This document shows, piece by piece, positions 1 to 7,528 of a stretch of 12,012 bases of DNA. Position numbers and translations under genes: made by a program. The first letter of the stretch is position 1; each line of letters opens with the position of its first letter. Under the pieces are notes generated by a model that worked only from the letters and a program-made list of their open reading frames with translations, was not told the origin of the DNA and ran no database searches. The DNA is from Chloroflexota bacterium (GTDB lineage Bacteria > Chloroflexota > Anaerolineae > Anaerolineales > UBA4823). The DNA is taken from positions 1-12,012 of the forward strand of contig JAAZNS010000066.1 in the NCBI GenBank assembly GCA_012798185.1, read 5' to 3'.

Positions 1-799
1 AAAAGCTGTCATTTTTGCTCCCAAAACTGCTCCGCCAGCTAAGATTGCCCAGTTATTAATCTATGGTGCGAGAGTACTTTTAGTTGATGGAACTTATGAC
101 GATGCCTTTGATTTAACTATCCAGGCATCACAGGAATTTGGCTGGTACTGTCGGAACACCGGATATAACCCTTTCACCGCCGAGGGTAAAAAGACTGCTG
201 CTCTCGAAATTTGGGAGTGGTGGGAACATACGCAAAAAAGCCGCCTGAATAAATCATTGAAGGTATTCGTTTCAGTGGGCGATGGAAATATTATTTCCGG
301 CATTTATAAGGGATTCAAGGATTTGCATGCATTAGGCTGGATCGATTCTACGCCATCGCTGTTTGGTGTTCAAAGCGAAGGTTCTGCAGCCATAGCCAAT
401 GCATTCAATGCTGGCGTCGAGACAATTACGCCGGTCTCTGCAAATACGCTGGCGGATAGTATCTCGGTCGATTTGCCGCGCGATGGTGTACGCGCTGTTC
501 GAGCGGCTAAAGAAAGCGATGGCTCCTATATTCTTGTGAGCGATGAAGAGATCCTTCAAGCAATTAGCGCATTGGGGAAAGCTGGCATCTTTGCTGAACC
601 AGCTGGTGCAACAGCCTATGCTGGATTAATCCGTGCCCTTAAAGCGGGATTAGTTCAAAAGGACGACCTGGTAATGGTGTTGAACACGGGCAATGGGTTG
701 AAAGATGTGAAAGCAGCAATGCAGGCTGCCGGTTCAGCGAAAATCATTCCCCCCAATTTAGAAAGTGTAATAAAAGAGGTTGGAAACAGTAATGGTTGA
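1..799 (+). CDS. thrC: Threonine synthase, C-terminal part (5' end outside window)
   Basis: PLP-dependent fold-type II enzyme that converts O-phosphohomoserine to threonine plus phosphate in the cytosol, the last step of threonine synthesis. The reading frame is open from base 2 and continues upstream, so the N-terminal domain and the PLP lysine are missing; about 265 residues are visible. Recognisable threonine synthase signatures are SVGDGNIISGIYKGF (starts near base 269), the GVQSEGS segment, the ANTLADSISVDLP stretch, GIFAEPAGATAYAGL, and the C-terminal LNTGNGLKD. The motif order and spacing to the C-terminus fit the family. The gene ends in TGA at 797-799, overlapping the start of the glycosyltransferase gene by 8 nt, which suggests co-transcription and coupled translation. 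Nothing looks broken in the visible part. Family assignment is firm; only the missing N-terminus limits it. Confidence 0.93.
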   Translation, partial: KAVIFAPKTAPPAKIAQLLIYGARVLLVDGTYDDAFDLTIQASQEFGWYCRNTGYNPFTAEGKKTAALEIWEWWEHTQKSRLNKSLKVFVSVGDGNIISGIYKGFKDLHALGWIDSTPSLFGVQSEGSAAIANAFNAGVETITPVSANTLADSISVDLPRDGVRAVRAAKESDGSYILVSDEEILQAISALGKAGIFAEPAGATAYAGLIRALKAGLVQKDDLVMVLNTGNGLKDVKAAMQAAGSAKIIPPNLESVIKEVGNSNG

Positions 800-1733
800 T
801 CCTACAATTTCCATCGTTGCGCCTTTGTTTAACGAACAGCAAACATTACCGGAACTTTACCGGCGGGTTTCTGAAGTGATGAATTCAACCGGTGAAACCT
901 GGGAATTACTTTTAGTTGATGATGGATCAACTGATGGATCAACCGAGTATATTAAACAATTAGCCCACCAGGATAGACACGTAAAACCAGTCATATTTGC
1001 CAGGAATTTTGGCCATCAATTGGCTGTGACCGCGGGATTAGATTTTTCACGCGGTCAAGCTGTGGTGATCATCGATGCAGACCTTCAAGACCCTCCCGAA
1101 GTTATTATTGATATGATAAAAAAATGGCGCGAGGGATATGAGGTAGTATATGCAGTCCGTTCTAAAAGGGAAGGAGAATCCTGGTTTAAACTCATGACTG
1201 CATCGATTTTTTACCGCATGATATACCGGATAACCGATGTCAAAATTCCTCTGGATACCGGTGATTTCCGTTTGCTGGATCGAAAAGTAGTTAACGTGTT
1301 AAACTCGATGCGTGAACGGCACCGATTTTTACGGGGTATGTCGGTTTGGGTGGGATTCCGGCAGACAGGTATCGAATATACACGCTCTGCCCGGTATGCC
1401 GGGGAAACAAAGTATCCCTTTAAAAAAATGTTCAAATTCGCCAGCGATGCAATTACTAGTTTTTCGTATTTACCGCTGCAGCTGGCAACTTATATCGGGT
1501 TTATTTCAGCCAGTCTGGCAATTCTTGCAATTCCGGTGGTGATAATTCTACGTCAATCTGGTTCGCAGGCATTTTTTGGACAGGCAACAACATTAATCGC
1601 GGTTTTATTTTTAGGTGGAGTCCAGTTGATTTCATTGGGGATCCTGGGTGAATATATTGGTAGATTGTTCGATGAAGCCAAGGGACGCCCCTTATATATT
1701 GTTAGAGAATCACCAAAAGATTTTCCTGATTGA
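792..1733 (+). CDS. Family 2 glycosyltransferase, GtrB/DPM1-like polyprenyl-phosphate sugar transferase
   Basis: Predicted to transfer a sugar from a nucleotide-sugar to a polyprenyl-phosphate carrier at the cytoplasmic face of the membrane; donor and acceptor cannot be read from sequence. The 313-residue protein has a GT-A domain with VDDGSTDGS (D43/D44), the metal and donor motif DADLQDPPE at 95-103, GDFRLLDR at 157-164 (probable catalytic D158), RFLRG at 178-182, and an amphipathic segment around AGETKYPFKKM (203-213). Two membrane helices follow, about 230-253 and 265-288, and then a short charged tail. Length and layout match bactoprenol glucosyltransferases such as GtrB and the DPM1 group. 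ATG 792 is chosen because AGAGG (775-779) lies 12 nt upstream; an in-frame TTG at 780 would leave no room for it. The gene overlaps thrC by 8 nt, so it probably shares its transcript although the functions look unrelated. Confidence 0.9.
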   Translation: MVDPTISIVAPLFNEQQTLPELYRRVSEVMNSTGETWELLLVDDGSTDGSTEYIKQLAHQDRHVKPVIFARNFGHQLAVTAGLDFSRGQAVVIIDADLQDPPEVIIDMIKKWREGYEVVYAVRSKREGESWFKLMTASIFYRMIYRITDVKIPLDTGDFRLLDRKVVNVLNSMRERHRFLRGMSVWVGFRQTGIEYTRSARYAGETKYPFKKMFKFASDAITSFSYLPLQLATYIGFISASLAILAIPVVIILRQSGSQAFFGQATTLIAVLFLGGVQLISLGILGEYIGRLFDEAKGRPLYIVRESPKDFPD

Positions 1734-1743
1734 TTAATATTAT

Positions 1744-1751
1744 AAAAGGAG
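1744..1751 (+). promoter_or_regulatory. Shine-Dalgarno sequence AAAAGGAG deciding the start of the PLP enzyme
   Basis: AAAAGGAG lies 11 nt before ATG 1763 and is the strongest ribosome binding site in this part of the window. It supports ATG 1763 over the upstream in-frame TTG at 1730, which would place the ribosome binding site inside the coding sequence. Confidence 0.7.
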
Positions 1752-1762
1752 CAACTAAAGAA

Positions 1763-3229
1763 ATGGCTAAGATTGATTTGACTATCGAAAACGAGGGGAG
1801 AAAACGCACAATTCAACGAGTAAGAGAGCGGAATATCATTATCCCTACCTTCGCTCAAATGAAGAATCCGCAATTAATACCGAATAAAATAAAAGAAGAG
1901 CTTAAAACAATTGGTTTATGGGATATTAACCCTCGTAATTTATTCCGTATCACATGGAAAAATGAACCTGTATCCAAGGGAGGGGGATACGGGAAGGTTA
2001 ATTATTTAGAGCTGCCCCATGAATTAACTGGTACGCCCGCCCGAATTGTCGTTTTGGTTGGCAAATGGTTCCCAACCGGAGCGCATAAAGTGGGAGCAGC
2101 ATTTGGTTGTTTGGTGCCCCGTCTTGTGACAGGGCAGTTCGATCCAACCAAACAAAAAGCTGTATGGCCATCAACGGGTAATTATTGCCGAGGCGGCGCG
2201 TATGATTCTGCTCTTCTGGCTTGTTCATCTATAGCGATTTTGCCTGAGGGGATGAGCAAGGAGCGTTTTGAATGGCTTTCGAAAATTGCCGGAGAAGTAA
2301 TTGCGACACCAGGGAGTGAATCGAACGTAAAAGAAATATTTGACAAGTGCTGGGAACTGCGCAAATCAGGTGAAGACATGATGATATTCAACCAATTCGA
2401 TGAATTCGGAAATTATCTTTGGCATTACGAAGTTACTGGCCATGCCATGGAAGAAGTGCTGATGGAGGTTATGGGTTCGTCTGATAAATATCGAGGAATG
2501 GCATCAGCTACGGGTTCCGCGGGAACAATTGCTAGTGGAGATTACATGAAACAGTTATTCCCCGAAAGTAAAATTTGCGCCAGCGAAGCTTTGCAATGCC
2601 CTACACTGTTAGAAAACGGTTTTGGTGCGCACCGCATCGAAGGGATTGGCGACAAACATGTTCCTTGGATTCATAACGTAAAAAATACCGATCTTGTAGT
2701 TGCCATCGATGACGAAGCCGTAGTAAACATTTCCCGTTTGTTCAACGAAAAAGCAGGAAGGGCATTCCTGGTAAAACAGGGAGTTCCCGAGAATTTTGTG
2801 ACGAAATTGGATCTTTTAGGATTTTCGGGAATATCGAATGTTCTTTCGGCAATTAAAATGGCAAAATACTACGAAATGGGTGAAAATGATATTGTTCTAA
2901 CGGTTCTGACTGATTCGATGGAATTGTATCAGAGCCGTTTGAAAGAAATGCATGAAGAATATGGTGAATATTCGGAATTAGATGCAGCGGCTCATTTTGC
3001 TCGTTATCTAAAAGGCGTAAGTACCGATAACATGGTAGAGCTGACTTATGCCGACCGCCGTAGAGTGCATAATCTAAAATATTATACTTGGGTTGAACAA
3101 CAAGGAAAAACCTACGAAGAAATTCAGCAACAATGGTACGAAAGGAATTATTGGGTTGATATCCGGAATCAGGTCGATGAAATCGATCATTTGATCGAGG
3201 ATTTCAACCGGGAAGTGGGGTTGATCTAA
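1763..3229 (+). CDS. Fold-type II PLP-dependent enzyme (tryptophan synthase beta superfamily), substrate unknown
   Basis: A 488-residue cytosolic enzyme of the superfamily that holds TrpB, threonine synthase and cysteine synthase. Visible features are FPTGAHKVGAA with K109 as the likely Schiff-base lysine, an STGN motif (137-140) like the substrate-carboxylate loop of the superfamily, a glycine-rich TGSAGT loop (250-255) suited to PLP phosphate, and TDS (383-385), where the serine would contact the pyridine nitrogen. About 100 charged residues follow, rich in Glu, Tyr and Arg, beyond the usual catalytic core. The GAHK segment recalls TrpB, but the rest does not read as ordinary TrpB and no trpA is nearby. 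Such proteins are usually annotated only as PLP-dependent beta-subunit-like. The gene starts 29 nt after the glycosyltransferase stop, near thrC, and is followed by a terminator-like repeat. An ammonia-lyase, beta-replacement or desulfhydrase reaction is possible. Superfamily is sure; function is not. Confidence 0.8.
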   Translation: MAKIDLTIENEGRKRTIQRVRERNIIIPTFAQMKNPQLIPNKIKEELKTIGLWDINPRNLFRITWKNEPVSKGGGYGKVNYLELPHELTGTPARIVVLVGKWFPTGAHKVGAAFGCLVPRLVTGQFDPTKQKAVWPSTGNYCRGGAYDSALLACSSIAILPEGMSKERFEWLSKIAGEVIATPGSESNVKEIFDKCWELRKSGEDMMIFNQFDEFGNYLWHYEVTGHAMEEVLMEVMGSSDKYRGMASATGSAGTIASGDYMKQLFPESKICASEALQCPTLLENGFGAHRIEGIGDKHVPWIHNVKNTDLVVAIDDEAVVNISRLFNEKAGRAFLVKQGVPENFVTKLDLLGFSGISNVLSAIKMAKYYEMGENDIVLTVLTDSMELYQSRLKEMHEEYGEYSELDAAAHFARYLKGVSTDNMVELTYADRRRVHNLKYYTWVEQQGKTYEEIQQQWYERNYWVDIRNQVDEIDHLIEDFNREVGLI

Positions 3230-3263
3230 TTGGGTAAAATTTGGATGATACATTGATTAATCG

Positions 3264-3315
3264 AAGCGAAGAATCTGTAGTGATTGAACTAATAGTAAAT
3301 CGGGATTCTTCGCTT
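3264..3315 (+). terminator. Probable rho-independent terminator after the PLP enzyme gene
   Basis: A perfect 12-bp inverted repeat, AAGCGAAGAATC at 3264-3275 and GATTCTTCGCTT at 3304-3315, begins 34 nt after the stop codon. The 28-nt loop can itself fold a small hairpin (TAGT 3278-3281 with ACTA 3288-3291). The right arm runs into TTTATTGTTGG, a broken and rather weak T tract. Position and perfect pairing favour a terminator for the thrC run; the long loop and interrupted T tract lower confidence, and a processing or RNA-stability hairpin is the alternative. Confidence 0.6.
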
Positions 3316-3367
3316 TATTGTTGGTGAATATCATTCATCTAATGAGTATGATCCACAATTCATAGAT
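3316..3367 (+). promoter_or_regulatory. Possible promoter region of the 183-aa gene/hydantoinase/membrane run
   Basis: This short gap between the hairpin and ATG 3368 is the only place where a promoter for the downstream five-gene run could sit outside coding sequence. It contains TATGAT at 3347-3352 as a possible -10 box. The best -35-like hexamer, TTGGTG at 3321-3326, is 20 nt away, longer than ideal. A 13-bp near-palindrome, TGAAT-ATC-ATTCA (3325-3337), lies between them and could be an operator. All of this is weak and offered as a candidate only. Confidence 0.25.
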
Positions 3368-3919
3368 ATGACGGATAAAATCCCTTCCACTGCCTTGGTT
3401 TTGGTTGCGGTAATGAAGAGCCCGCGTGATATGGAAATTGCCCGTATGTTGGGCTGGTACCGCATCCCTTTACGCAGCGCACCAAAAGTCATTTCTGTGG
3501 ATTACCTGGCATTCTATCAAACCGGAGCTTTTCAAGAAGATAAATGGCTGATAAAATTTGCTGCCCAGGTGATGGGTCATGAATTAACCACCCGGCAGGA
3601 ATTATTTCGTGAGGAAACTGAACATCCTGCTGCGCACCTTGAATATTATAAAATTCAAATTGGCTCATTAATAGAACTATCTCGACCAATTGTTGCCGAA
3701 AATTGGAAAAGGATTACATTTTTGTATACGACCGGAGAATATTTAAATAACGCAAGCACAATCAAAGAACTGATAGTTCCTGGTGAAGAGAGACAGCTGC
3801 TTTGGCAAGCGTTGCGCGAAAGAGCCAATCGATCTCAGGCGTATATGCCGTCTAAGATATTCCAAGAAGATCTCGATGACAGGATTTTGGAAGTCTTGCT
3901 GGGAATTCGTAATCGATGA
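3368..3919 (+). CDS. Conserved hypothetical protein, 183 aa
   Basis: I do not recognise a characterised family. The protein is soluble-looking, with no signal peptide or membrane helix, and has a hydrophobic strand-like start (ALVLVAVMK, 9-17) followed by SPRDMEIARMLGWYRIPLR (18-36). Aromatic-rich segments follow: VDYLAFYQTGAF (44-55), HPAAHLEYYKIQIG (86-99) and NWKRITFLYTTGEYL (112-126). The last 45 residues are charged and helical, including GEERQLLWQALRERA (139-153). From memory, similar unannotated proteins with the GWYRIP, LAFY and WKRITF signatures occur in several bacterial phyla, which suggests a genuine conserved family. ATG 3368 is the only ATG start in this frame near the 5' end; no good ribosome binding site precedes it. 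The stop overlaps the hydantoinase start (ATGA), so the two genes are translationally coupled. Function unknown. Confidence 0.8.
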   Translation: MTDKIPSTALVLVAVMKSPRDMEIARMLGWYRIPLRSAPKVISVDYLAFYQTGAFQEDKWLIKFAAQVMGHELTTRQELFREETEHPAAHLEYYKIQIGSLIELSRPIVAENWKRITFLYTTGEYLNNASTIKELIVPGEERQLLWQALRERANRSQAYMPSKIFQEDLDDRILEVLLGIRNR

Positions 3920-5337
3920 GCAAAATACTCATAAAATCTGGCACACTCATTACAGCATCTGAAACATTCACCGCCGATATTTTGATTGAAGGCGAGAAAA
4001 TCAATATGATTGGTGAATCAATCTCTGATGACGATGCGGCAATGATTGATGCTAAAGGAAAATTGATCATACCGGGCGGTATTGATCCACATACTCACTT
4101 CGATCTCCCAATGTTCAATACGGTCACTTCTGATGATCATTATACTGGTCATAAAGCTGCTGCTTTTGGTGGCACAACAACCGCATTGGATTTTGTTCCC
4201 TATGAATTATCAGGATTTCGGAAAAGTGTGGATTTATGGCATGATCGAGCCGATTCAAAAGCCTGTATCGATTTTAGTTTTCACATGAATGTCACCCATT
4301 TCGATCATGGCGTTGCTAAAAAACTTCCCCAATTGATTGATATGGGTATAACCTCTTTGAAAGTGTTTACAGCGTATAACGAGCGATTACGGCTGCAGGA
4401 TGGGGAGATCTATCAAGTATTGCGTATTGCCAAGGAGCATGGCTTTTTAACCATGGTACATGCAGAAAATGGCGATATCATCGAAGTTTTGGTTAATGAA
4501 GCACTGTCAGCTGGTAATAATTCGCCAATTTGGCATGCGCTTACCCGACCGGCGTGGGGAGCAGTTGAATCAACTTTACGTGCCTGTTCTTGGGCGGCAC
4601 AAACAGGTGCCCCGGTCTATATCGTACACATGAATACGGCTGGTGAGGTCGATCAATTGCAGTATATGCGCGAACGTGGGGTTCCCGTAATGGGTGAAAC
4701 ATGCCCTGCTTATTTATTTTTCACCGAAGATCATTTACGACGTCCGGATGGCGCAAAGTGGATTTGTTCACCTCCGATGCGTTCAGTCAAAGATAACCAG
4801 CGACTTTGGGATGGATTGAGTCAGGGAATTATTCAAACATTAGCTACTGATCATTGTTCGTTTTTCTTCGAAGGAACGAAACCAATCTTATATGAGAATA
4901 AACAGATAGCTATTCCCGGTAAAGAATTAGGCGCCAACGATTTTACCAAAATTCCCAATGGCTTACCTGGCGTGGGAGACCGGCTGCCAATCATGTGGAC
5001 TTACGGTGTAAGAGCCGGTCGCTTAACACCTAACCAATTTGTGGCTTTAACCTGCACCAATCCAGCAAAAATTTTTGGATTATACCCGATTAAGGGAACA
5101 TTAGCGCCAGGAAGCGATGCTGATATTGTCATCTGGGATCCTGAGAAAAAAATCAAATATGGTGTGGCAAAAGCTCACCACCGCACTGATTACAATTTAT
5201 TCGAGAATTGGGAACTGGTTGGGTATCCTGAAAAAGTGTTCCTTAGAGGGAATCTCATTGTTGATGGGGATCAATGGCTGGGGAAACCTGGAATGGGAAA
5301 ATTCATCCATCGTTCTCCCCACGCTTTAGTGATTTAA
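3916..5337 (+). CDS. hydA: Dihydropyrimidinase / D-hydantoinase
   Basis: Cytosolic zinc amidohydrolase that opens the ring of dihydropyrimidines or 5-substituted hydantoins to N-carbamoyl amino acids. The 473-residue length is typical. The binuclear metal site is complete: H59 and H61 in GGIDPHTHFDLP, K149 in SLKVFTAYN as the carboxylated bridging lysine, H182 in MVHAEN, H238 in IVHMN and D312 in LATDHCSF. Y154, just after the lysine, corresponds to the catalytic tyrosine. The beta-sandwich domain uses both termini, with LAPGSDADIVIWDP near the C-terminal end. ATG 3916 overlaps the previous stop by 4 nt. No carbamoylase, beta-ureidopropionase or dihydropyrimidine dehydrogenase gene is visible, so the pathway is undefined. 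The physiological substrate could be dihydrouracil, a hydantoin or another cyclic ureide; allantoinase or dihydroorotase is less likely given the DPHTHFDLP and hydantoinase-type core motifs. Confidence 0.9.
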   Translation: MSKILIKSGTLITASETFTADILIEGEKINMIGESISDDDAAMIDAKGKLIIPGGIDPHTHFDLPMFNTVTSDDHYTGHKAAAFGGTTTALDFVPYELSGFRKSVDLWHDRADSKACIDFSFHMNVTHFDHGVAKKLPQLIDMGITSLKVFTAYNERLRLQDGEIYQVLRIAKEHGFLTMVHAENGDIIEVLVNEALSAGNNSPIWHALTRPAWGAVESTLRACSWAAQTGAPVYIVHMNTAGEVDQLQYMRERGVPVMGETCPAYLFFTEDHLRRPDGAKWICSPPMRSVKDNQRLWDGLSQGIIQTLATDHCSFFFEGTKPILYENKQIAIPGKELGANDFTKIPNGLPGVGDRLPIMWTYGVRAGRLTPNQFVALTCTNPAKIFGLYPIKGTLAPGSDADIVIWDPEKKIKYGVAKAHHRTDYNLFENWELVGYPEKVFLRGNLIVDGDQWLGKPGMGKFIHRSPHALVI

Positions 5338-5347
5338 GCGCATTGCC

Positions 5348-6895
5348 ATGTTTTCAATCACAAATTATTTCCCATTTTTTGCTTTTTCATTTTTAGTTAT
5401 CCTTTCTCTGATTTTATTTTTAATCCGAGTAATTCAGAAAAAATTTCCATATTATTGGCTGTTGTCCACATTCGGAATCATGATCGCATGGATTCTGGTA
5501 CTAATATCGAGGACTGGGATGCCCTATATCATGAAGCCAGCTGATATTCACCCAATACTGGCAGAAATTGGTATACCGTTCTTTTTCATGGATGGCTTTT
5601 CCTGGTCTTTTGCGATCTCGGTCATTACGCTGGCTTTTGTTGTTTACCTAACTTTGGTAATTGAATCGACTCGAATGGATTGGTTATCACTCATAATGGG
5701 GTTGTTGATGACAGCTTTTTGTCTACTATCCATTCAAACCAGAGAAATTGCGGCTATTCTAGTCAGCTGGGCGGTTATAGATATTGGGGAATTTTTATTG
5801 TTATTATTCCGCATCAAAGAAAAGGAACGAGTAGCTGGGATTATAAAAAGCTTTTCATTTCGCATCGTTAGTGTTGTCCTTTTTTTGTGGGGTACCAGTG
5901 ATGCGTCGGTTTTAATCATCGCGGCGGCTATCCGAGTGATGGTGGTTCCGATTGGAAAATTTACATTAGATGAACTGACAATGCCTAAAAGTATGGTTCA
6001 TTTTATGTCGATTATCTCCCCGGTTTCTGCATTTATTGCTTTTTCTCAAATTGCTTTAATAAAAGGGGAAGAATTAATAAATCCAACATTATATATAATC
6101 ATTCTTGCTATTGGCGTATCCGCAAGTTATCTATGGTACCATGCTGCTGATGCATTCGAAGGCAGGCGATATTGGATAATAACCACTGGATCATTTTTAA
6201 TGTTGTCATCCTTGCGCGGTTTGCCTCTTGCGAGTATAAGCTGGGGAATAACGTTGGTTTTGGGCGGGGGATTATTATTTTATTCAGATACTAATGGAGG
6301 AAAACCTCTTTTTCCCTTTATCGGATTACTGGCAATTACTTCTATTCCATTTATGCCAACGTGGGATGGAGCCAGTTTATACACTGCAGCCCTAAACTAT
6401 TCCACGGTCGTTTTAGTATTCGCTCAATCGCTGCTAGTTGCTGGTTATTTTAAACATATAAAAAAAAGCAAGTCTTCTACTGCTCCCGAAAGATGGGTGC
6501 AATTGATTAACCCAGGGAGAATGGTCCTTATTATTTCGATATATTGGTTAATTGCATTTTTATTATGGCGGGACGGAATACTATTAAATAATAGTACACC
6601 ATTGTTGCTGGGAAAACAAATCATTGATTACTATATCGGATTCGTTATAGTTTTCATCAGTTTACTATTGTTCCTTTTCGCGCGGAGTCAAAATCGAGCC
6701 CTGCAAAGAATAAGGTCGATTAAAATAACGCCAATATCTTTTGATTGGGTAAAAAAAATTGACTATATGATTTTTCAATTTATCGATTCGATCATGCAAG
6801 GATTTAGTGTATTAGTAGAGGGTGAAAGCGGTATTTTATTGACTTTATTGCTGCTTGCCCTGGTGATTACTTTTTTCATCCAAGGTACGCAATAG
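5348..6895 (+). CDS. Divergent ND5/NuoL-like (HyfD-like) antiporter-type membrane subunit
   Basis: A 515-residue integral membrane protein with about 15-16 predicted helices. The middle (roughly 130-235) aligns by eye to the antiporter core of NuoL/HyfD: a TM5-like helix SWAVIDIGEF (140-149), a TM7-like helix AAAIRVMVVPIGKF (192-205), and a stretch DELTMPKSMVHFMSIISPV that matches the canonical DAMEGPTPVSALIHAATMV. The end also resembles NuoL: a helix at 428-445, a charged amphipathic section (446-490), then a final helix (495-512), like a shortened lateral helix and TM16. The usual proton-path residues are altered: TM5 Glu is A142, TM7 Lys is R196, and the late Lys falls near A342. Ion pumping is therefore uncertain. 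It starts 10 nt after the hydantoinase stop without a clear ribosome binding site. Relationship to complex-I-like membrane subunits is likely; exact role unknown. Confidence 0.72.
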   Translation: MFSITNYFPFFAFSFLVILSLILFLIRVIQKKFPYYWLLSTFGIMIAWILVLISRTGMPYIMKPADIHPILAEIGIPFFFMDGFSWSFAISVITLAFVVYLTLVIESTRMDWLSLIMGLLMTAFCLLSIQTREIAAILVSWAVIDIGEFLLLLFRIKEKERVAGIIKSFSFRIVSVVLFLWGTSDASVLIIAAAIRVMVVPIGKFTLDELTMPKSMVHFMSIISPVSAFIAFSQIALIKGEELINPTLYIIILAIGVSASYLWYHAADAFEGRRYWIITTGSFLMLSSLRGLPLASISWGITLVLGGGLLFYSDTNGGKPLFPFIGLLAITSIPFMPTWDGASLYTAALNYSTVVLVFAQSLLVAGYFKHIKKSKSSTAPERWVQLINPGRMVLIISIYWLIAFLLWRDGILLNNSTPLLLGKQIIDYYIGFVIVFISLLLFLFARSQNRALQRIRSIKITPISFDWVKKIDYMIFQFIDSIMQGFSVLVEGESGILLTLLLLALVITFFIQGTQ

Positions 6896-6910
6896 AAATA
6901 GGCTTCAACG

Positions 6911-7528
6911 ATGTCAGGTTATTTATCAATTGCTGGATTGATTATTATTGTTGTTACCCTGGGGGGTATTACCGCCAGTAATAATTGGCGTTTCACCATT
7001 TTGTGTTTATCTTTACAATATCTTGGGTGCATTTTTTTAATAAGTAAAACATTGCCATTGATTCTTGCCGCCTCGAAATTGATCTCTGGATGGATTGCGG
7101 GGGCAATTTTAGGGATGGCATTGGCAGGTTTATCCACAGAAGAGAGCTATCTGCTTGGATATGCTGCCCGTACAAAAGAGAGTTTTTTTAGATCTCAAAG
7201 TGTTTTTCGTTTATTAATCGCTGGAATGGTGGGATTGGTAGCAATTTCATTAGTTCCAAAATTTCAAGAATTTATCCCAGGGATAGAATTCGAACATTCC
7301 TTGGCATCAGCTTTAATGATCTGCATCAGCCTGATTCAATTGAGTTTAATATCTCGACCTTTTGATGTCGTGATTGGTCTACTGATCATATTATCGGGTT
7401 TTGAAATTGCGTATTCAGTCGTCGAGACATCGGCGTTAGTAATTGGGTTGTTGGCAGTTGTGGATTTAGGGCTGGCTCTTGTTGGGGCTTATCTAATATT
7501 CTCTCCCACAATGGAGCATATTGAATGA
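6911..7528 (+). CDS. HyfE/NuoK-like small membrane subunit
   Basis: A 205-residue, very hydrophobic protein with about seven predicted helices (near 3-21, 27-45, 52-73, 98-116, 128-147, 151-169 and 173-197). Size, helix number and its position between two antiporter-like genes match HyfE, the ~216-residue subunit of hydrogenase-4 related to NuoK/MnhC. Residues E165 and E172, in or near the sixth and seventh helices, are candidates for the membrane glutamates that carry protons in NuoK and HyfE. Sequence identity to HyfE looks low by eye, so the call leans on context. A weak AGG (6900-6902) lies 8 nt before ATG 6911. The stop overlaps the next gene by 4 nt (ATGA). It probably sits between the two larger proteins in one membrane complex. 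Confidence 0.62.
   Translation: MSGYLSIAGLIIIVVTLGGITASNNWRFTILCLSLQYLGCIFLISKTLPLILAASKLISGWIAGAILGMALAGLSTEESYLLGYAARTKESFFRSQSVFRLLIAGMVGLVAISLVPKFQEFIPGIEFEHSLASALMICISLIQLSLISRPFDVVIGLLIILSGFEIAYSVVETSALVIGLLAVVDLGLALVGAYLIFSPTMEHIE
7513..7516 (+). promoter_or_regulatory. Ribosome binding site GGAG for the NuoN-like gene
   Basis: GGAG sits 8 nt before ATG 7525 and lies inside the end of the preceding gene. Together with the ATGA overlap it supports ATG 7525 as the start and indicates coupled translation of the two membrane subunits. Confidence 0.55.

Noticed and set aside
780..791. TTG 780 as start of the glycosyltransferase
   Set aside because: The AGAGG ribosome binding site (775-779) would touch this codon; ATG 792 has suitable spacing.
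920..945. Short tandem repeat GATGGATCAACT/GATGGATCAACC
   Set aside because: It encodes the family's DGSTDGST motif and is explained by protein conservation.
1730..1762. TTG 1730 as start of the PLP enzyme
   Set aside because: It would place the strong AAAAGGAG site inside the gene; ATG 1763 is correctly spaced.
1763..3229. Calling the PLP enzyme tryptophan synthase beta (trpB)
   Set aside because: Only the GAHK segment is TrpB-like. The rest and the long C-terminus do not fit, and no trpA is adjacent.
797..3919. TGA stop codons at 797, 1731 and 3917 as possible selenocysteine codons, prompted by selB in the window
   Set aside because: Proteins end at their normal family length or at gene overlaps. 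The frames at 797 and 1731 close again within a few codons, and no SECIS-like hairpin follows.
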